Of a stretch of 64,000 nucleotides of DNA, positions 9,152 to 18,844 are shown in pieces (the stretch's first letter is position 1; every line of letters starts with the position of its first letter). The translations under genes and the position numbers were made by a program. The notes under the pieces were generated by a model. It saw only the letters and a program-made list of their open reading frames with translations. It made no database searches and was not told where the DNA came from. The DNA comes from Bacteroidota bacterium (GTDB taxonomy: Bacteria > Bacteroidota > Bacteroidia > AKYH767-A > OLB10): NCBI GenBank assembly GCA_016717325.1, contig JADKFV010000018.1:1-64000 (forward strand). Reading direction: 5' to 3'.

Positions 9152-12100
9152 TGATAAGAAATTTTTCTATTGCTATTTTAATAGCATTCGGTGCACATAA
9201 TATTGCACTATCGCAACAACCTGTGGAGTATACTCCTGCCATAGATATTTTGAATGAAGCGCAAACAAATCTGGACGATGAAAATTATAAACTGGCAATT
9301 AAGAAGCTGGTAAAAATTAATGAGAACGATACCGCATTTGCATGGGCCAATTTTAAATTGATGGTAACTTATGCGGCAGACTCCAACTATCGTGAGGCTG
9401 TAAATTGTGGGCTCAAAGGCCTAAAACTAAATTCTGAATTTCAAAGCCGCTATATAAAAAACGTTTCGAATTATTACAGCGAACTTAATATGCACGACAG
9501 TGCTTTTTATTATGTGGATAGTATGGTGCACATGTATCCTTACAATGCCGATGCATATTTTTACAAAGGTTTGGCCTATCTTAATAAAGATGAGAGAGCA
9601 CAGGGAATTGAAATGTATCAAAAATGCATTACTATGAATCCGGTATTTTCGCCACCACACCGCAACATTGGATACTTGTGTTTAGCCAACAAACATATTA
9701 TTCCGGCAGTGTTATCACTTTCTACTTATGTATTGCTTAAAGGCGAAGAAGAAGGTGCTGTTCCTGTGCTTGCATCATTGGAAAAACTTTTCAAAAACGA
9801 ATACACATGGAAAGAGGATACATTAAAACCTATGTTCAAAGAAGGAAATAATTTCGAAGAACTGGAACAGCTAATCACATCGCAAATTGCCTTGCAAAAA
9901 AACTACAAATCGAAAGTTGATTTATCCTACACAAATGTTACCAAGCCATTGCAACTCATTCTTGAAAAGATAGAATACAATAAAGATGATAAAGGTTTCT
10001 GGATGCAAACGTATGTGCCGTTTTTTGTGGAAATACGAAAACGCAACATGATAGAACCTTTTATTTTAAGCCTGTTTAGCGCTGTTGATGATGATAAAGC
10101 AAGTAAAGAAATCGCAAAAAACAAGTCATCGATAAATGCTTTTATAAAATTTGCCAGTGATTATTTCAATGAGAAGCGCAACAAAATGCTAATGAAAATT
10201 GATGGAAAAGAAGTAATGAAGGATGTGGAATTTTATGATAATGGTGCCCTCAAATTTGTAGGAACATTGCAGAATAATAAAATTAAAGGGCCAATGAAAT
10301 TGTATTATTCAAACAACAATCTGCGAAGCGAAGGCGAACTAAACAGCAATGAAGAAAAAGAAGGAGTATGGAAATTTTACTATGAAAACGGAAACCTGAG
10401 CGAAGTTTCAGCTTTTAAAAATGGCAAAGCCGAAGGCAAATACCAACAGTATAACGACAGAGGTGTAAAGATAGAAGAAGGAACTTTGGTGAATGGAAAA
10501 ATTCAGGGAAGGTTATTTTTTTTCTACGATGGTGGCGCAGTAAAACAGGATATTGAAGTGAAAGACGGACAGCGCAACGGAATGTCGTACGACTATTATT
10601 CAAACGGAAATAAAAAAACCGAGCGGGAATTTAAAGCCAATGAAGAGAATGGAAAGCATTTAACCTATTTCTACAATGGGCGGTTGAAAGATTCTGTCTA
10701 CACCAAAGCCGGAAAATACGAAGGCAAATATGTGTTGTATGATATTGCAGGCAGGCTTGCTGGTGTAGGTCAGTTTACAAATGATTATCGCAGTGGCAAT
10801 TGGAAATGGTATCACCGAAATGGTAAACTCAAAGAAGAAGCAACATACACCAATGGCAAATTGGAAGGCACCGTAAAAAAATATTACGACAATGGAAAAC
10901 TTGAAGATGAGTCTGTTTATGCAAATGATAAGTTGGAAGGCATAAATAAAAATTACAACCGCGATGGAATACTTTTATCGGAACTTAGCTATCGCAAAGG
11001 CAAAGCAAGGGCGTATAAATATTTTGATGTTAACGGAAAGGTTTTGGCCGAAGATACCGAATCGAAAAACAAAATAAATTTTAAGGGCTATTTCGAAAAT
11101 GGAAATTTATTTGGTGAGGGCCTTGTCGAAAACGATCTATCGCAGGGTGAGTGGAAATACTATTTTGCATCGGGCGCTATTTCATCGAAATTAAATTATA
11201 AAGACAATGAGCTCGATGGCAATCAAACTTATTATTACGAAAATGGAAAAATAAAAAAGACTATTACCTATGAAGAAGGTAATGCCGAAGGGTTGGTAAA
11301 AACATTTCACGAAAATGGTAAATTGCATGAGCAGTATATTTGTAAGGAAGACAAAATTATTGGACCTTATGAGGCATACTTCAGCACAGGTATTCTGGCC
11401 CGTACAAGGTATTACCTCGATGATGAAATGGCGGGTAGTGAGGTTGAATACAACACCGATGGATCGAAAAGTGAGTTCACAAAATATTATAACGGTGAAA
11501 TGATAGGTGTAGGATATTATGATACACTGGGCAACATTCTGTGCGAAACAGAATTTAAAAGCGATAGCACAAATTTTACAATGTACCACATCAATGGAAA
11601 ACCAAAGTGGCAATCATCGTACCGCAAGGGATTGTTGAACGGAAAAAATGTATACCTGTTTCCCGATGGTAAAACAAGTTACGAGGGCAACTTTGTAAAT
11701 GGTGTGCGTAACGGAAAATACAAAAAATATTTTTACAACGGCAAGGTGAAAGAAGAATCGGAATACAGCTATGGCCAACAAACCGGACCGGAAAAGAATT
11801 ATTATTTCGATGGTCAGCTTTCAAGTGAATACAGCTATGAAGATGGCGATGCGGTGGATGGATTTGTATGGTACAATGTAAATGGGAAAAAGGAATACGA
11901 AGGCCAATCGCAAGACAATGAACGCGATGGTTATTTTTATGTGTATAGTGCCGATGGAACAGCGTGTGTGCGCATGCTATATAAAATGGGCGTGCTTACT
12001 TCTTACAGCTATATGGATAAAGATAATAAGTATGTGGCCGAAATACCATTGAAAAATGAAAGTGGAAAAGTGTTGGCTTTATTTCCAAATGGCAAAAAAT

Positions 12101-12516
12101 CGTTTGAGTGCGAATATAAAAATGGCTGGTTTCAGGGAAAAAGAATTACCTATAATCCAAGCGGCAATGTACTTGAAGAAAAAAATTATGAAGACGATTG
12201 GTTGCAAGGTCCTTACAAAGAATATTACGAAAATGGCAAACTGCGTTACGGTGCTGATTACTTAAACGATCGCAAACATGGCCTGATAAAATATTATAAC
12301 GAAAAGGGAATATTGGTGAGAGAAGAAAATTTTGTTTTCGGCACGCAACATGGACTTAGTAAATGGTACAATGCAACTACAGGAGCATTAGAAAAAACAT
12401 ACAACTTTGTATACGATGAACCTTTTGAAGTTACCAGCAGTGCAGCAGCGCCAAAGCCAGCGCCAAAGCCGGGACCAAAGCCAGCGCCAAAGCCGGGAGG
12501 AAATATTAAGAAGTGA
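9148..12516 (+). CDS. Giant secreted TPR + MORN repeat protein
   Basis: A 1122-residue exported protein: a signal peptide (NFSIAILIAFGAHNIALS), a TPR-type helical region (~30-210), a helical linker (~210-345), then some thirty degenerate MORN_2-type repeats of about 23 residues (Y..NGK..G...Y.NGK..G) running to ~1085. The tail is rich in Pro, Lys and Ala (APKPAPKPGPKPAPKPGG). MORN_2 repeats build extended beta-hairpin ladders. Bacterial versions are often labelled YwqK-like antitoxins, but without a nearby toxin and with a signal peptide this copy is better viewed as a periplasmic or surface scaffold. There is no T9SS domain at the end. It overlaps yigZ by four bases, so the two are co-expressed although their predicted compartments differ. 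A second ATG immediately follows the first; either could start. Confidence 0.9.
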   Translation: MMIRNFSIAILIAFGAHNIALSQQPVEYTPAIDILNEAQTNLDDENYKLAIKKLVKINENDTAFAWANFKLMVTYAADSNYREAVNCGLKGLKLNSEFQSRYIKNVSNYYSELNMHDSAFYYVDSMVHMYPYNADAYFYKGLAYLNKDERAQGIEMYQKCITMNPVFSPPHRNIGYLCLANKHIIPAVLSLSTYVLLKGEEEGAVPVLASLEKLFKNEYTWKEDTLKPMFKEGNNFEELEQLITSQIALQKNYKSKVDLSYTNVTKPLQLILEKIEYNKDDKGFWMQTYVPFFVEIRKRNMIEPFILSLFSAVDDDKASKEIAKNKSSINAFIKFASDYFNEKRNKMLMKIDGKEVMKDVEFYDNGALKFVGTLQNNKIKGPMKLYYSNNNLRSEGELNSNEEKEGVWKFYYENGNLSEVSAFKNGKAEGKYQQYNDRGVKIEEGTLVNGKIQGRLFFFYDGGAVKQDIEVKDGQRNGMSYDYYSNGNKKTEREFKANEENGKHLTYFYNGRLKDSVYTKAGKYEGKYVLYDIAGRLAGVGQFTNDYRSGNWKWYHRNGKLKEEATYTNGKLEGTVKKYYDNGKLEDESVYANDKLEGINKNYNRDGILLSELSYRKGKARAYKYFDVNGKVLAEDTESKNKINFKGYFENGNLFGEGLVENDLSQGEWKYYFASGAISSKLNYKDNELDGNQTYYYENGKIKKTITYEEGNAEGLVKTFHENGKLHEQYICKEDKIIGPYEAYFSTGILARTRYYLDDEMAGSEVEYNTDGSKSEFTKYYNGEMIGVGYYDTLGNILCETEFKSDSTNFTMYHINGKPKWQSSYRKGLLNGKNVYLFPDGKTSYEGNFVNGVRNGKYKKYFYNGKVKEESEYSYGQQTGPEKNYYFDGQLSSEYSYEDGDAVDGFVWYNVNGKKEYEGQSQDNERDGYFYVYSADGTACVRMLYKMGVLTSYSYMDKDNKYVAEIPLKNESGKVLALFPNGKKSFECEYKNGWFQGKRITYNPSGNVLEEKNYEDDWLQGPYKEYYENGKLRYGADYLNDRKHGLIKYYNEKGILVREENFVFGTQHGLSKWYNATTGALEKTYNFVYDEPFEVTSSAAAPKPAPKPGPKPAPKPGGNIKK

Positions 12517-12595
12517 TAAGTGGACAGTGGAAAGTTGACAGTGGACAGTGGAGAGAGGAAAGTTAACAGTGGAGAGTGGAAAGTTGTCTGTAAAA
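12517..12595. repeat. Degenerate GTGGACAGTGG-type direct repeats
   Basis: The stretch after the MORN gene is built from irregular copies of a 10-17-base unit (aagtggacagtggaaagttg, then acagtggacagtggagag and variants). It has no coding potential. It occupies part of the 171-base gap between convergent genes. Confidence 0.7.
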
Positions 12596-12687
12596 AGTCT
12601 AAAGAAATTAACTCAAAAGTTTAAAATCGAGAAAGGTTTCAAAGGTCATTATTCAGGCGCAAGTTGACGGTGAAAATTCAGAAGGAG

Positions 12688-13395
12688 TTATGCCAGAAAG
12701 CAAAATACACAATATTGGTCTTGCAATTTGATGGAAGTTTTTTTCCATTCTGCCACTGTCAATGTTCTTATTTTTTCGTGGGGTAATGTGATATTGGTTG
12801 CCACACATAATTTTGTAGATGGTTGTAATGATTGTAACATTGCCTGAAAAGTTTGCTCGTTGCGGTAGTTTGTTTCAATAAAAATTTGTGTTTGATTTTT
12901 TATCTGCGATTCCTTTTCAAGCGTTTTTATTTTTTGTTGCAATGCCAGTTTATCTTTTGGCAAATAACCATTGAAACAAAATTGCTGACCATTTAAACCC
13001 GAAGCCATTAAAGCGAGTAGGATAGAAGATGGGCCAACCATTGGCACAACCCTTATATGTAATTGATGTGCTTGTTCTACAACTTTTGCACCGGGGTCGG
13101 CAACTGCAGGCACGCCCGATTCCGAGATTAATCCAACATCGTTGCCCTGCAAGCAATATTGTAAAAAGGCAGTATACGATTGTTCACTGTTGTGTTTGTC
13201 AATTTCTAAAAAAACAAATTCGCTTTGTTCGTATTGTGATTCGCAATGCTTTAAAAATTTCCGTGCCGATTTTTCGCGTTCAACAATAAAATATTTTATC
13301 GTTTTAATGATATTGAGGGTCGATGCCGGTATCTGGTCTATTGCATAATCATCGCTGAGACTGCATGGTATAAGGTATAGGTTTGCTTTAATCAT
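12688..13395 (-). CDS. RsmI-like SAM-dependent methyltransferase
   Basis: A 235-residue tetrapyrrole-methylase-fold enzyme related to RsmI, which 2'-O-methylates C1402 of 16S rRNA. Supporting motifs: YLIPCSL at the N-terminus, the glycine-rich SAM loop LISESGVPAVADPG (~95-108), VVPMVGPSSILLALMASG and FNGYLP. It is about 40-50 residues shorter than canonical RsmI (ca. 280). It appears to lack the C-terminal extension, as does a second subfamily common in Bacteroidota, so the rRNA target is inferred and not certain. It lies 4 bases after the low-molecular-weight phosphatase gene on the same strand, probably one transcript. Confidence 0.85.
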   Translation of the reverse strand: MIKANLYLIPCSLSDDYAIDQIPASTLNIIKTIKYFIVEREKSARKFLKHCESQYEQSEFVFLEIDKHNSEQSYTAFLQYCLQGNDVGLISESGVPAVADPGAKVVEQAHQLHIRVVPMVGPSSILLALMASGLNGQQFCFNGYLPKDKLALQQKIKTLEKESQIKNQTQIFIETNYRNEQTFQAMLQSLQPSTKLCVATNITLPHEKIRTLTVAEWKKTSIKLQDQYCVFCFLA

Positions 13396-13399
13396 TTTA

Positions 13400-13873
13400 T
13401 TAATCAGCGTATTCTGCTTTAAGTTTCAGCAATGCTTTTTCGCAAGCTTCGTTTAGTAAATCGAACGTGGCCTGAAAACCTTTTTCTTCACCATAAAATG
13501 GATCGGGTACACTTTTCATATCCATTTCGGCATATTCAAGCAAAAGCTTCACACGTTTACCTTGGCGTTCGGTTAGGGCCATTTCTACTATGTCGCGTTG
13601 GTTCGATTCGTCCATTACAAAAATTACATTGTACTCCGAAAAGTCGGCAGGAGTAAATGCCCGGCTGCGTTGATCACTTATATCCACTCCATTGGCTTTG
13701 CTGATTGCAATAGCACGCTTATCGGGCTTATCGCCCGCATGCCACGATGATGTTCCGGCAGAATCGACCTGCCACTTAAGTTTTTGTTCTTTTATTTTTG
13801 CTTTCATTATACCCTCAGCCATTGGCGAGCGGCATATATTTCCCAGGCAAATCATTAGTATCTTAATATCCAT
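13400..13873 (-). CDS. Low-molecular-weight protein tyrosine phosphatase
   Basis: A 157-residue cytoplasmic phosphatase. Starting at MDIKILMI places the P-loop CLGNICRS at residues 9-16, giving nucleophile Cys9, phosphate-binding Arg15 and Ser16. The general acid Asp lies in the VPDPFYG loop near the C-terminus. All catalytic elements are present. In bacteria these enzymes dephosphorylate tyrosine kinases of capsule pathways or arginine-phosphorylated proteins; the substrate here is unknown and no capsule genes are adjacent. An in-frame ATG 9 codons upstream is disfavoured because the family starts just before the first strand. Upstream lies a 676-base non-coding region full of palindromic repeats. 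Confidence 0.94.
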   Translation of the reverse strand: MDIKILMICLGNICRSPMAEGIMKAKIKEQKLKWQVDSAGTSSWHAGDKPDKRAIAISKANGVDISDQRSRAFTPADFSEYNVIFVMDESNQRDIVEMALTERQGKRVKLLLEYAEMDMKSVPDPFYGEEKGFQATFDLLNEACEKALLKLKAEYAD

Positions 13874-14020
13874 AATGCAGTTTATTTTTTGCGGGCGCAA
13901 ATATATATAACCCTTAATGGATAACTAATAAAGCGGTGATGAAAAAATGATTGTTTGCTCAAGGATGGCTTTTGTTTGATAATCCAACAATAAACTACAA
14001 TAAAAATTTTTGTATTTTAT

Positions 14021-14271
14021 TTTTTTAGTCACGTAGTGACGACATTTTGGTAATAATGAAAATCCATCTGTTTTTTAGTCACGTATTGACGACATTTTGG
14101 TAACAATGAAAATGCATCTTTTTTTTAGTCACGTACTGACGACATCTTGGTAATAATGAAAACCTATCTGTTTTTTAGTCACGTAGTGACGACATTTTGG
14201 TAACAATGAAAATCCATCTGTTTTTTTAGTCACGTAGTGACGACATTTTGGTAACAATGAAAACCTATGAT
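14021..14271 (+). repeat. Tandem array of five 50-bp palindromic units
   Basis: Five copies begin at 14021, 14071, 14121, 14171 and 14222 (periods 50, 50, 50 and 51). Each has a T-run, then AGTCACGTAGTGACGAC, then ATTTTGGTAAYAATGAAAA and a short variable end. The core is a hairpin with a GTCA/TGAC stem and a 5-base loop (CGTAG, CGTAT, CGTAC, CGTAG, CGTAG). The array has no ORF and no unique spacers. It lies between a kelch gene's 3' end and the phosphatase gene's 5' end, both on the minus strand. Confidence 0.92.
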
Positions 14272-14277
14272 TACCTA

Positions 14278-14392
14278 AGCCCTGTAGGGGCGACATTTTT
14301 TTGTCATCAAATCTATTGATTAAAATATCGTCCCTATGGGACTTTCCATTTTGATTTTACTCTTTCTACCAAAGTGCCGTCCCTACGGGACT
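14278..14392. repeat. Three diverged copies of the same element, one forward and two inverted
   Basis: AGCCCTGTAGGGGCGACATTTT (14278-14299) repeats the array core in the same direction. ATCGTCCCTATGGGACT (14327-14343) and the stretch 14367-14392 (TACCAAAGTGCCGTCCCTAC onward) are the same element reversed. The forward and first inverted copies form a pair about 65 bases wide, the arrangement seen in REPIN-type elements. The common consensus is roughly AGTCnCGTAGnGACGACATTTTGGTA. Confidence 0.8.
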
Positions 14393-14549
14393 TTCACGGT
14401 TTCATATTAAAATTAGTATCGTAGTTTAATCCAACATACGAAAAAGAAAATAAAACACTATCCTTTTTCAAAATCAGAAATGAGTGTTCTCAATGAAATA
14501 TTGTCATCAAACTTGAATTCAAAAAAAATCATTCCGAAAAATATTTTTC

Positions 14550-16661
14550 TCAATGCCGCACAATAAACTTCTCCACACCAAATTGTTTTTGTTCGTTTAT
14601 TCTAATGAAATAAATTCCATCTGATAAATCATCACAAGGAATATTAATTTGTTTTTGATTGAAAGTATTATTGGTATTTATCTCTTTGATGGTTCGCAGT
14701 GAGGCATCGTATATTGTTATGGTTACATTGGCCATGTTGTGTTTACTATTTGTGATGTATAAAATATTATTTGCCGGATTTGGCGATAAAGTGTATCCCA
14801 AAGAATTCAATGCATTATCATTAATTCCATTTACAATAAACACATCGCTCGGACTGCTACAGCCATTGCTGTCGGTTATGATAACATAATAATTACCAAG
14901 CAGCGAAGGAGTATAACAAGCCGAAGTGCCACCAATGGTAATGGGTGCATTGTTAAAATACCATTGATAGGACTGGGCTTGTGAGCAACAAATTTGTGAG
15001 CCATTGAAAGTAACAATAGGCTTTGGGGGATTGGCAACAACCGTGATGAAGCTTGTAATTGTTAATGAATCCTGTCCAAAAGAATTGTAAGCAACCAACG
15101 TTACAGGATAAGTCCCATACGAAGGAAAATAAATTCCCGCAGGGTTTTGCATAGTAGAAGTGTCGGGCGAAGCACCGGGAAAATACCATTGCCACATATT
15201 GGGATTGCCAGTGCTGATGTCAAAAAAATCTATGGCCGATTTTTCGCAAAGAATAGTATCGCTCGAATAAAAAGCAACCAAAGGTGCCACACCTTGTTGC
15301 GTTTGACCGCAATCAAATTTTGCTTGTGTACAGGTAGAGTCAATTACAAATCGCCACATATCGTTACGCATCGAAAAATTTGCCAGTGCACCGCCAAACA
15401 TCCAAAGATTATTCTGTTTGTCTTTCCAGGTCATTGCTCCGATTTTTGGTGGAGGCTTGTTTAATGGAGAAGAAATATTCTTTGTGCCAAACGAATAAGG
15501 CTTCAGAGAAGTAGTGTCCCCACTTACATATGTCCACTCATTATTTAAAACATTATAATGCCAGAAGTCATTTAAATTCTGGTTGCCAACTATGGTTTTT
15601 CCCCCATATGTCCAAAGATTATAGCAGTCGTCTTTCCAAATCGATTTGTTTTCGAAACGGCCGCGTGGCAGCCTGTTTGAGTCAGGCACACAGTTACTCA
15701 TATACAATCCGTTCGTTGAAGGCAAAGTGTCACCATTTATCCACTTCCACATATCAGTATTGGTATCATAGTACCATATATCATTATAATCACCGCTTGC
15801 ACCTGTCCACTTTGACCCACCAAATAAATAGAAATTTCCGTTCGAATCGGACCAACGCACATAGCAGTTTCTTCCACCGGGATTATTGTTTGGTGATGCA
15901 ACATTCTTTATTCCCCAATTGGGCAAAGCATTACCATTCGAACTTCCATTAACCCATGTCCATTCTTTGGTTGTAACATCGAATTTCCATAAATCATTTC
16001 TATCGCTACCGCCAAAGCCTCCAAATAACCATAGAGAATTGTTTTTCCCGGTCCATGTACAGCAAGTTTCGTGACGATAACTGGGAATATTATTTACCGA
16101 TGGAATCCCTTTAGTTCCAAAAGTGCCTGGACTGGCATTAGTTGTACTTCCGCCAACCCAAGTCCATTGGTTTGTTGGAATATCATACATCCATAAATCG
16201 TTCATATCCGCTCCATTATAAATTGATCCGGCAAATAACCAAAGGTGATTATTTTCATCGGTCCACGTTGCCGCTGCCCAACCTCTACCACCTGGATTGT
16301 TGGCGGGTGCTGCCACATTTTTTGTACCATAGATGGGCGATAGTCCAAGTAAACCGCCCGAACCTCTTACCCACGTCCATTCATTAGTAGCAGGGTTGAA
16401 ATTCCACATGTCATCAAAAAAGTTGATGCCCGAAAAAGTTTGTCCGCCATACACCCAAAAAATTCCTGATGTATCGGTCCAGTTTGCACCTTCGTACAAA
16501 GCCGGTGGTGTAACAGTTGGTGATGGCACACCTTGAGTGCCATAAACGCCTGTACCATTCAATGCTGAATCGCCATGCATCCATGTCCATTCTCCTGCCT
16601 GCGCAAAGGAGTGATTTGCATAAATAATAAATACGATAAAGAGAAGTTTTGTTTTTTTCAT
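14550..16661 (-). CDS. T9SS-sorted kelch/PKD protein A
   Basis: A 703-residue secreted protein. The signal peptide ends at SFAQ. Residues ~20-450 carry kelch-type beta-propeller repeats, each with a W.W..G phrase, a linker such as GTKNVASPNNNPGGR and LWLFGG. A PKD-like domain (VAFYSSDTILCEKSAIDFFD ...) covers ~470-560, an Ig-like stretch ~560-620, and a type A sorting domain (LSPNPANNILYIT ... DGIYFIRINE) ends the chain. It is likely anchored or released at the cell surface, where the propeller may bind glycans or proteins; the partner is unknown. It is last in a row of three paralogues, 65 bases after copy B. The C-terminal ~240 residues differ from copy B at only about four positions, whereas the propellers have diverged. 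Confidence 0.9.
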   Translation of the reverse strand: MKKTKLLFIVFIIYANHSFAQAGEWTWMHGDSALNGTGVYGTQGVPSPTVTPPALYEGANWTDTSGIFWVYGGQTFSGINFFDDMWNFNPATNEWTWVRGSGGLLGLSPIYGTKNVAAPANNPGGRGWAAATWTDENNHLWLFAGSIYNGADMNDLWMYDIPTNQWTWVGGSTTNASPGTFGTKGIPSVNNIPSYRHETCCTWTGKNNSLWLFGGFGGSDRNDLWKFDVTTKEWTWVNGSSNGNALPNWGIKNVASPNNNPGGRNCYVRWSDSNGNFYLFGGSKWTGASGDYNDIWYYDTNTDMWKWINGDTLPSTNGLYMSNCVPDSNRLPRGRFENKSIWKDDCYNLWTYGGKTIVGNQNLNDFWHYNVLNNEWTYVSGDTTSLKPYSFGTKNISSPLNKPPPKIGAMTWKDKQNNLWMFGGALANFSMRNDMWRFVIDSTCTQAKFDCGQTQQGVAPLVAFYSSDTILCEKSAIDFFDISTGNPNMWQWYFPGASPDTSTMQNPAGIYFPSYGTYPVTLVAYNSFGQDSLTITSFITVVANPPKPIVTFNGSQICCSQAQSYQWYFNNAPITIGGTSACYTPSLLGNYYVIITDSNGCSSPSDVFIVNGINDNALNSLGYTLSPNPANNILYITNSKHNMANVTITIYDASLRTIKEINTNNTFNQKQINIPCDDLSDGIYFIRINEQKQFGVEKFIVRH

Positions 16662-16726
16662 GTTTAAATGTTTTTAAAGTAGTAGCACAAATAACTTCAA
16701 ATAACATTCCAATAAACTCAAGCCAC

Positions 16727-18840
16727 TTAGTGCCGCACAATAAACTTCTCCACACCAAAATGTTTTTGTTCGTTTATTCTGATGAAATAAATCCCATCTG
16801 ATAAATCATCACAAGGAATATTAATTTGTTTTTGATTGAAAGTATTATTGGTATTTATCTCTTTGATGGTTCGCAGTGAGGCATCGTATATTGTTATGGT
16901 TACATTGGCCATGTTGTGTATGCTATTTGTGATGTATAAAATATTATTTGCCGGATTTGGCGATAAAGTGTATCCCAAAGAATTCAATGCATTATCATTA
17001 ATTCCATTTACAATAAACACATCGCTCGGGCTGCTACAGCCATTGCTGTCGGTAATGATTACATAATAATTACCAAGCAGCGAAGGAGTATAACAAGCCG
17101 AAGTGCCACCAATAGTAATGGGTGCATTGTTAAAATACCATTGATAGGACTGGGCTTGTGAGCAACATATTTGTGAGCCATTGAAAGTGACAATGGGCTT
17201 TGGAGGATTGGCAACAACTGTGATGAAACTTGTAATGGTAAGTGAATCCTGCCCAAAAGAATTGTATGCAACAAGAGTAACAGGATAAGTCCCATACGAA
17301 GGAAAATAAATTCCGGCAGGGTTTTGCAACGTTGATGTGTCGGGCGAAGCACCGGGAAAATACCATTGCCACATATTGGGATTGCCAGTACTGATGTCAA
17401 AAAAATCAATGGCCGATTTTTCGCAAAGAATAGTATCGCTTGAATAAAAAGCAACAACAGGTGGAGCATTAAGCGGAGGTTGATTGCAATCTATTTTTGT
17501 TTGAATACAATTTGTATCAATCACAAAACGCCACATATCATTGCGATGATTGAAATTAGAATTGGTACCGCCAAACATCCACAGGTTATTTTGTTTATCG
17601 AGCCACGACATGGCTCCAATTTTTGCCGGTGGTTTATTCGTTAGTGCCGAAACCGTTTTTGTGCCATAAAAAAAAGTGGTGAATGTTGACGTGTCGCCAT
17701 TGATATAAGTCCACTCATAATTAGAAGTATTAAAATGCCAAAGGTCGTTCATTGCACCACTGCTTACCATTGCCGAGCCACCAAAAGTCCACAAATTATG
17801 GCATGCATCCTGCCAGTTCGATCTGTTTTCGAAACGTGCACGAAGCAACTTATTGAAATCGGGCGCGCAATTGGTTTGGTACAAACCATTTGAGAAACCA
17901 ACACTATCGCCACCAATCCATGTCCATAGATTAATATTTAAATCGTAATTCCATACATCGTTATAACATTCATTGGCACCATTATTTTTCAAACCACCGC
18001 ACATGTATAAATTATAAGAAGGGTCGGTCCATCGTGCAAAGCAATTGCGGCCTCCGGGATCATTTGTTGCCGCAGGAAAATATTTTACGCCCCACACCGG
18101 TTGAACTTGAGTTAACTGACTTCCATTCATCCATGTCCATTCGTTGGTGGCTATATCATAACGCCATAAGTCGTTGCCTTCGCCCACATTGCGATAACCG
18201 CCAAAAACCCATAATGTATTATTGTTTCCTTTCCATGTGCAAGCAGACTCGTGCCGTGGACCAGGCATGTTATTTATTGATGGTACACCCTGCACACCAA
18301 AAGTACCTGGGGCACCAGGTGTTGTACTGCCACCAACCCAAGTCCATTGATTGGTTGGAATATCATACATCCAAAAATCGTTTATATCGCCCACTTGATA
18401 ATTTGCTCCGGCAAACATCCATAAGTGGTTATTATCATCGGTCCATGTTCCCGGGGCCCAGCCGCGACCTCCGGGCGAATTGTTTGGTGCTGCAACACCC
18501 TTGTTCCATAAACAGGTGCTTGTGCAACCGCGCCACCGGGGCCTTTCACCCATGTCCATTGATCAGTAGCAGGATCAAATTTCCACATGTCGCTGTAAAA
18601 ATCGATTCCAAAAATTGATTGCCCGCCATAAAGCCAAAAGATACCTGATGTATCTGTCCAATGCGCACCTTCGTAAATTGCAGGTGGTGTAACAGTTGGA
18701 GAGGGTACGCCTTGTGTGCCATACACTCCGGGACTTCCTGTTACCGATGTGCCATTCATCCATGTCCATTCACCTTGCTGTGAATATAGGTTACTCATAG
18801 CATTGAGCAACAATAAGGCTGTGCAAAATATTTTTTTCAT
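16727..18840 (-). CDS. T9SS-sorted kelch/PKD protein B (frameshifted)
   Basis: Paralogue of the gene at 14550. The reading frame is broken near 18501. The first part (from 18840; signal peptide ending NLYSQ, then kelch) runs to APVYGT and drifts into nonsense. The rest continues in another frame at KGVAAPNNSPGGRGW. Adding one base in the run at 18501-18502 (ACAAGGG to ACAAAGGG on the coding strand) gives a continuous 704-residue protein, against 703 for copy A. Domain order is the same: propeller, PKD, Ig-like, T9SS sorting domain. A single indel in a homopolymer, with no other damage, suggests a sequence error or very recent mutation, not old decay. It starts 4 bases after copy C, so they are probably co-transcribed. 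Confidence 0.85.
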
Positions 18841-18844
18841 ATTC

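Noticed and set aside
9148..12516. YwqK-type antitoxin of a toxin-antitoxin pair
   Set aside because: MORN_2 repeats are often labelled this way, but there is a signal peptide and no toxin-like neighbour; YigZ is not a toxin.
12688..13900. Capsule or exopolysaccharide locus around the low-molecular-weight phosphatase
   Set aside because: There is no tyrosine kinase, Wzx/Wzy, glycosyltransferase or export gene nearby.
14021..14271. CRISPR-like array (regular 50-base spacing)
   Set aside because: The whole unit is repeated, with no unique spacers, and there are no cas genes. The core is a short hairpin, as in REP-type elements.
16727..18840. Two separate genes for kelch B
   Set aside because: The halves continue one domain series, and a one-base change gives a product of the same length as the paralogue.
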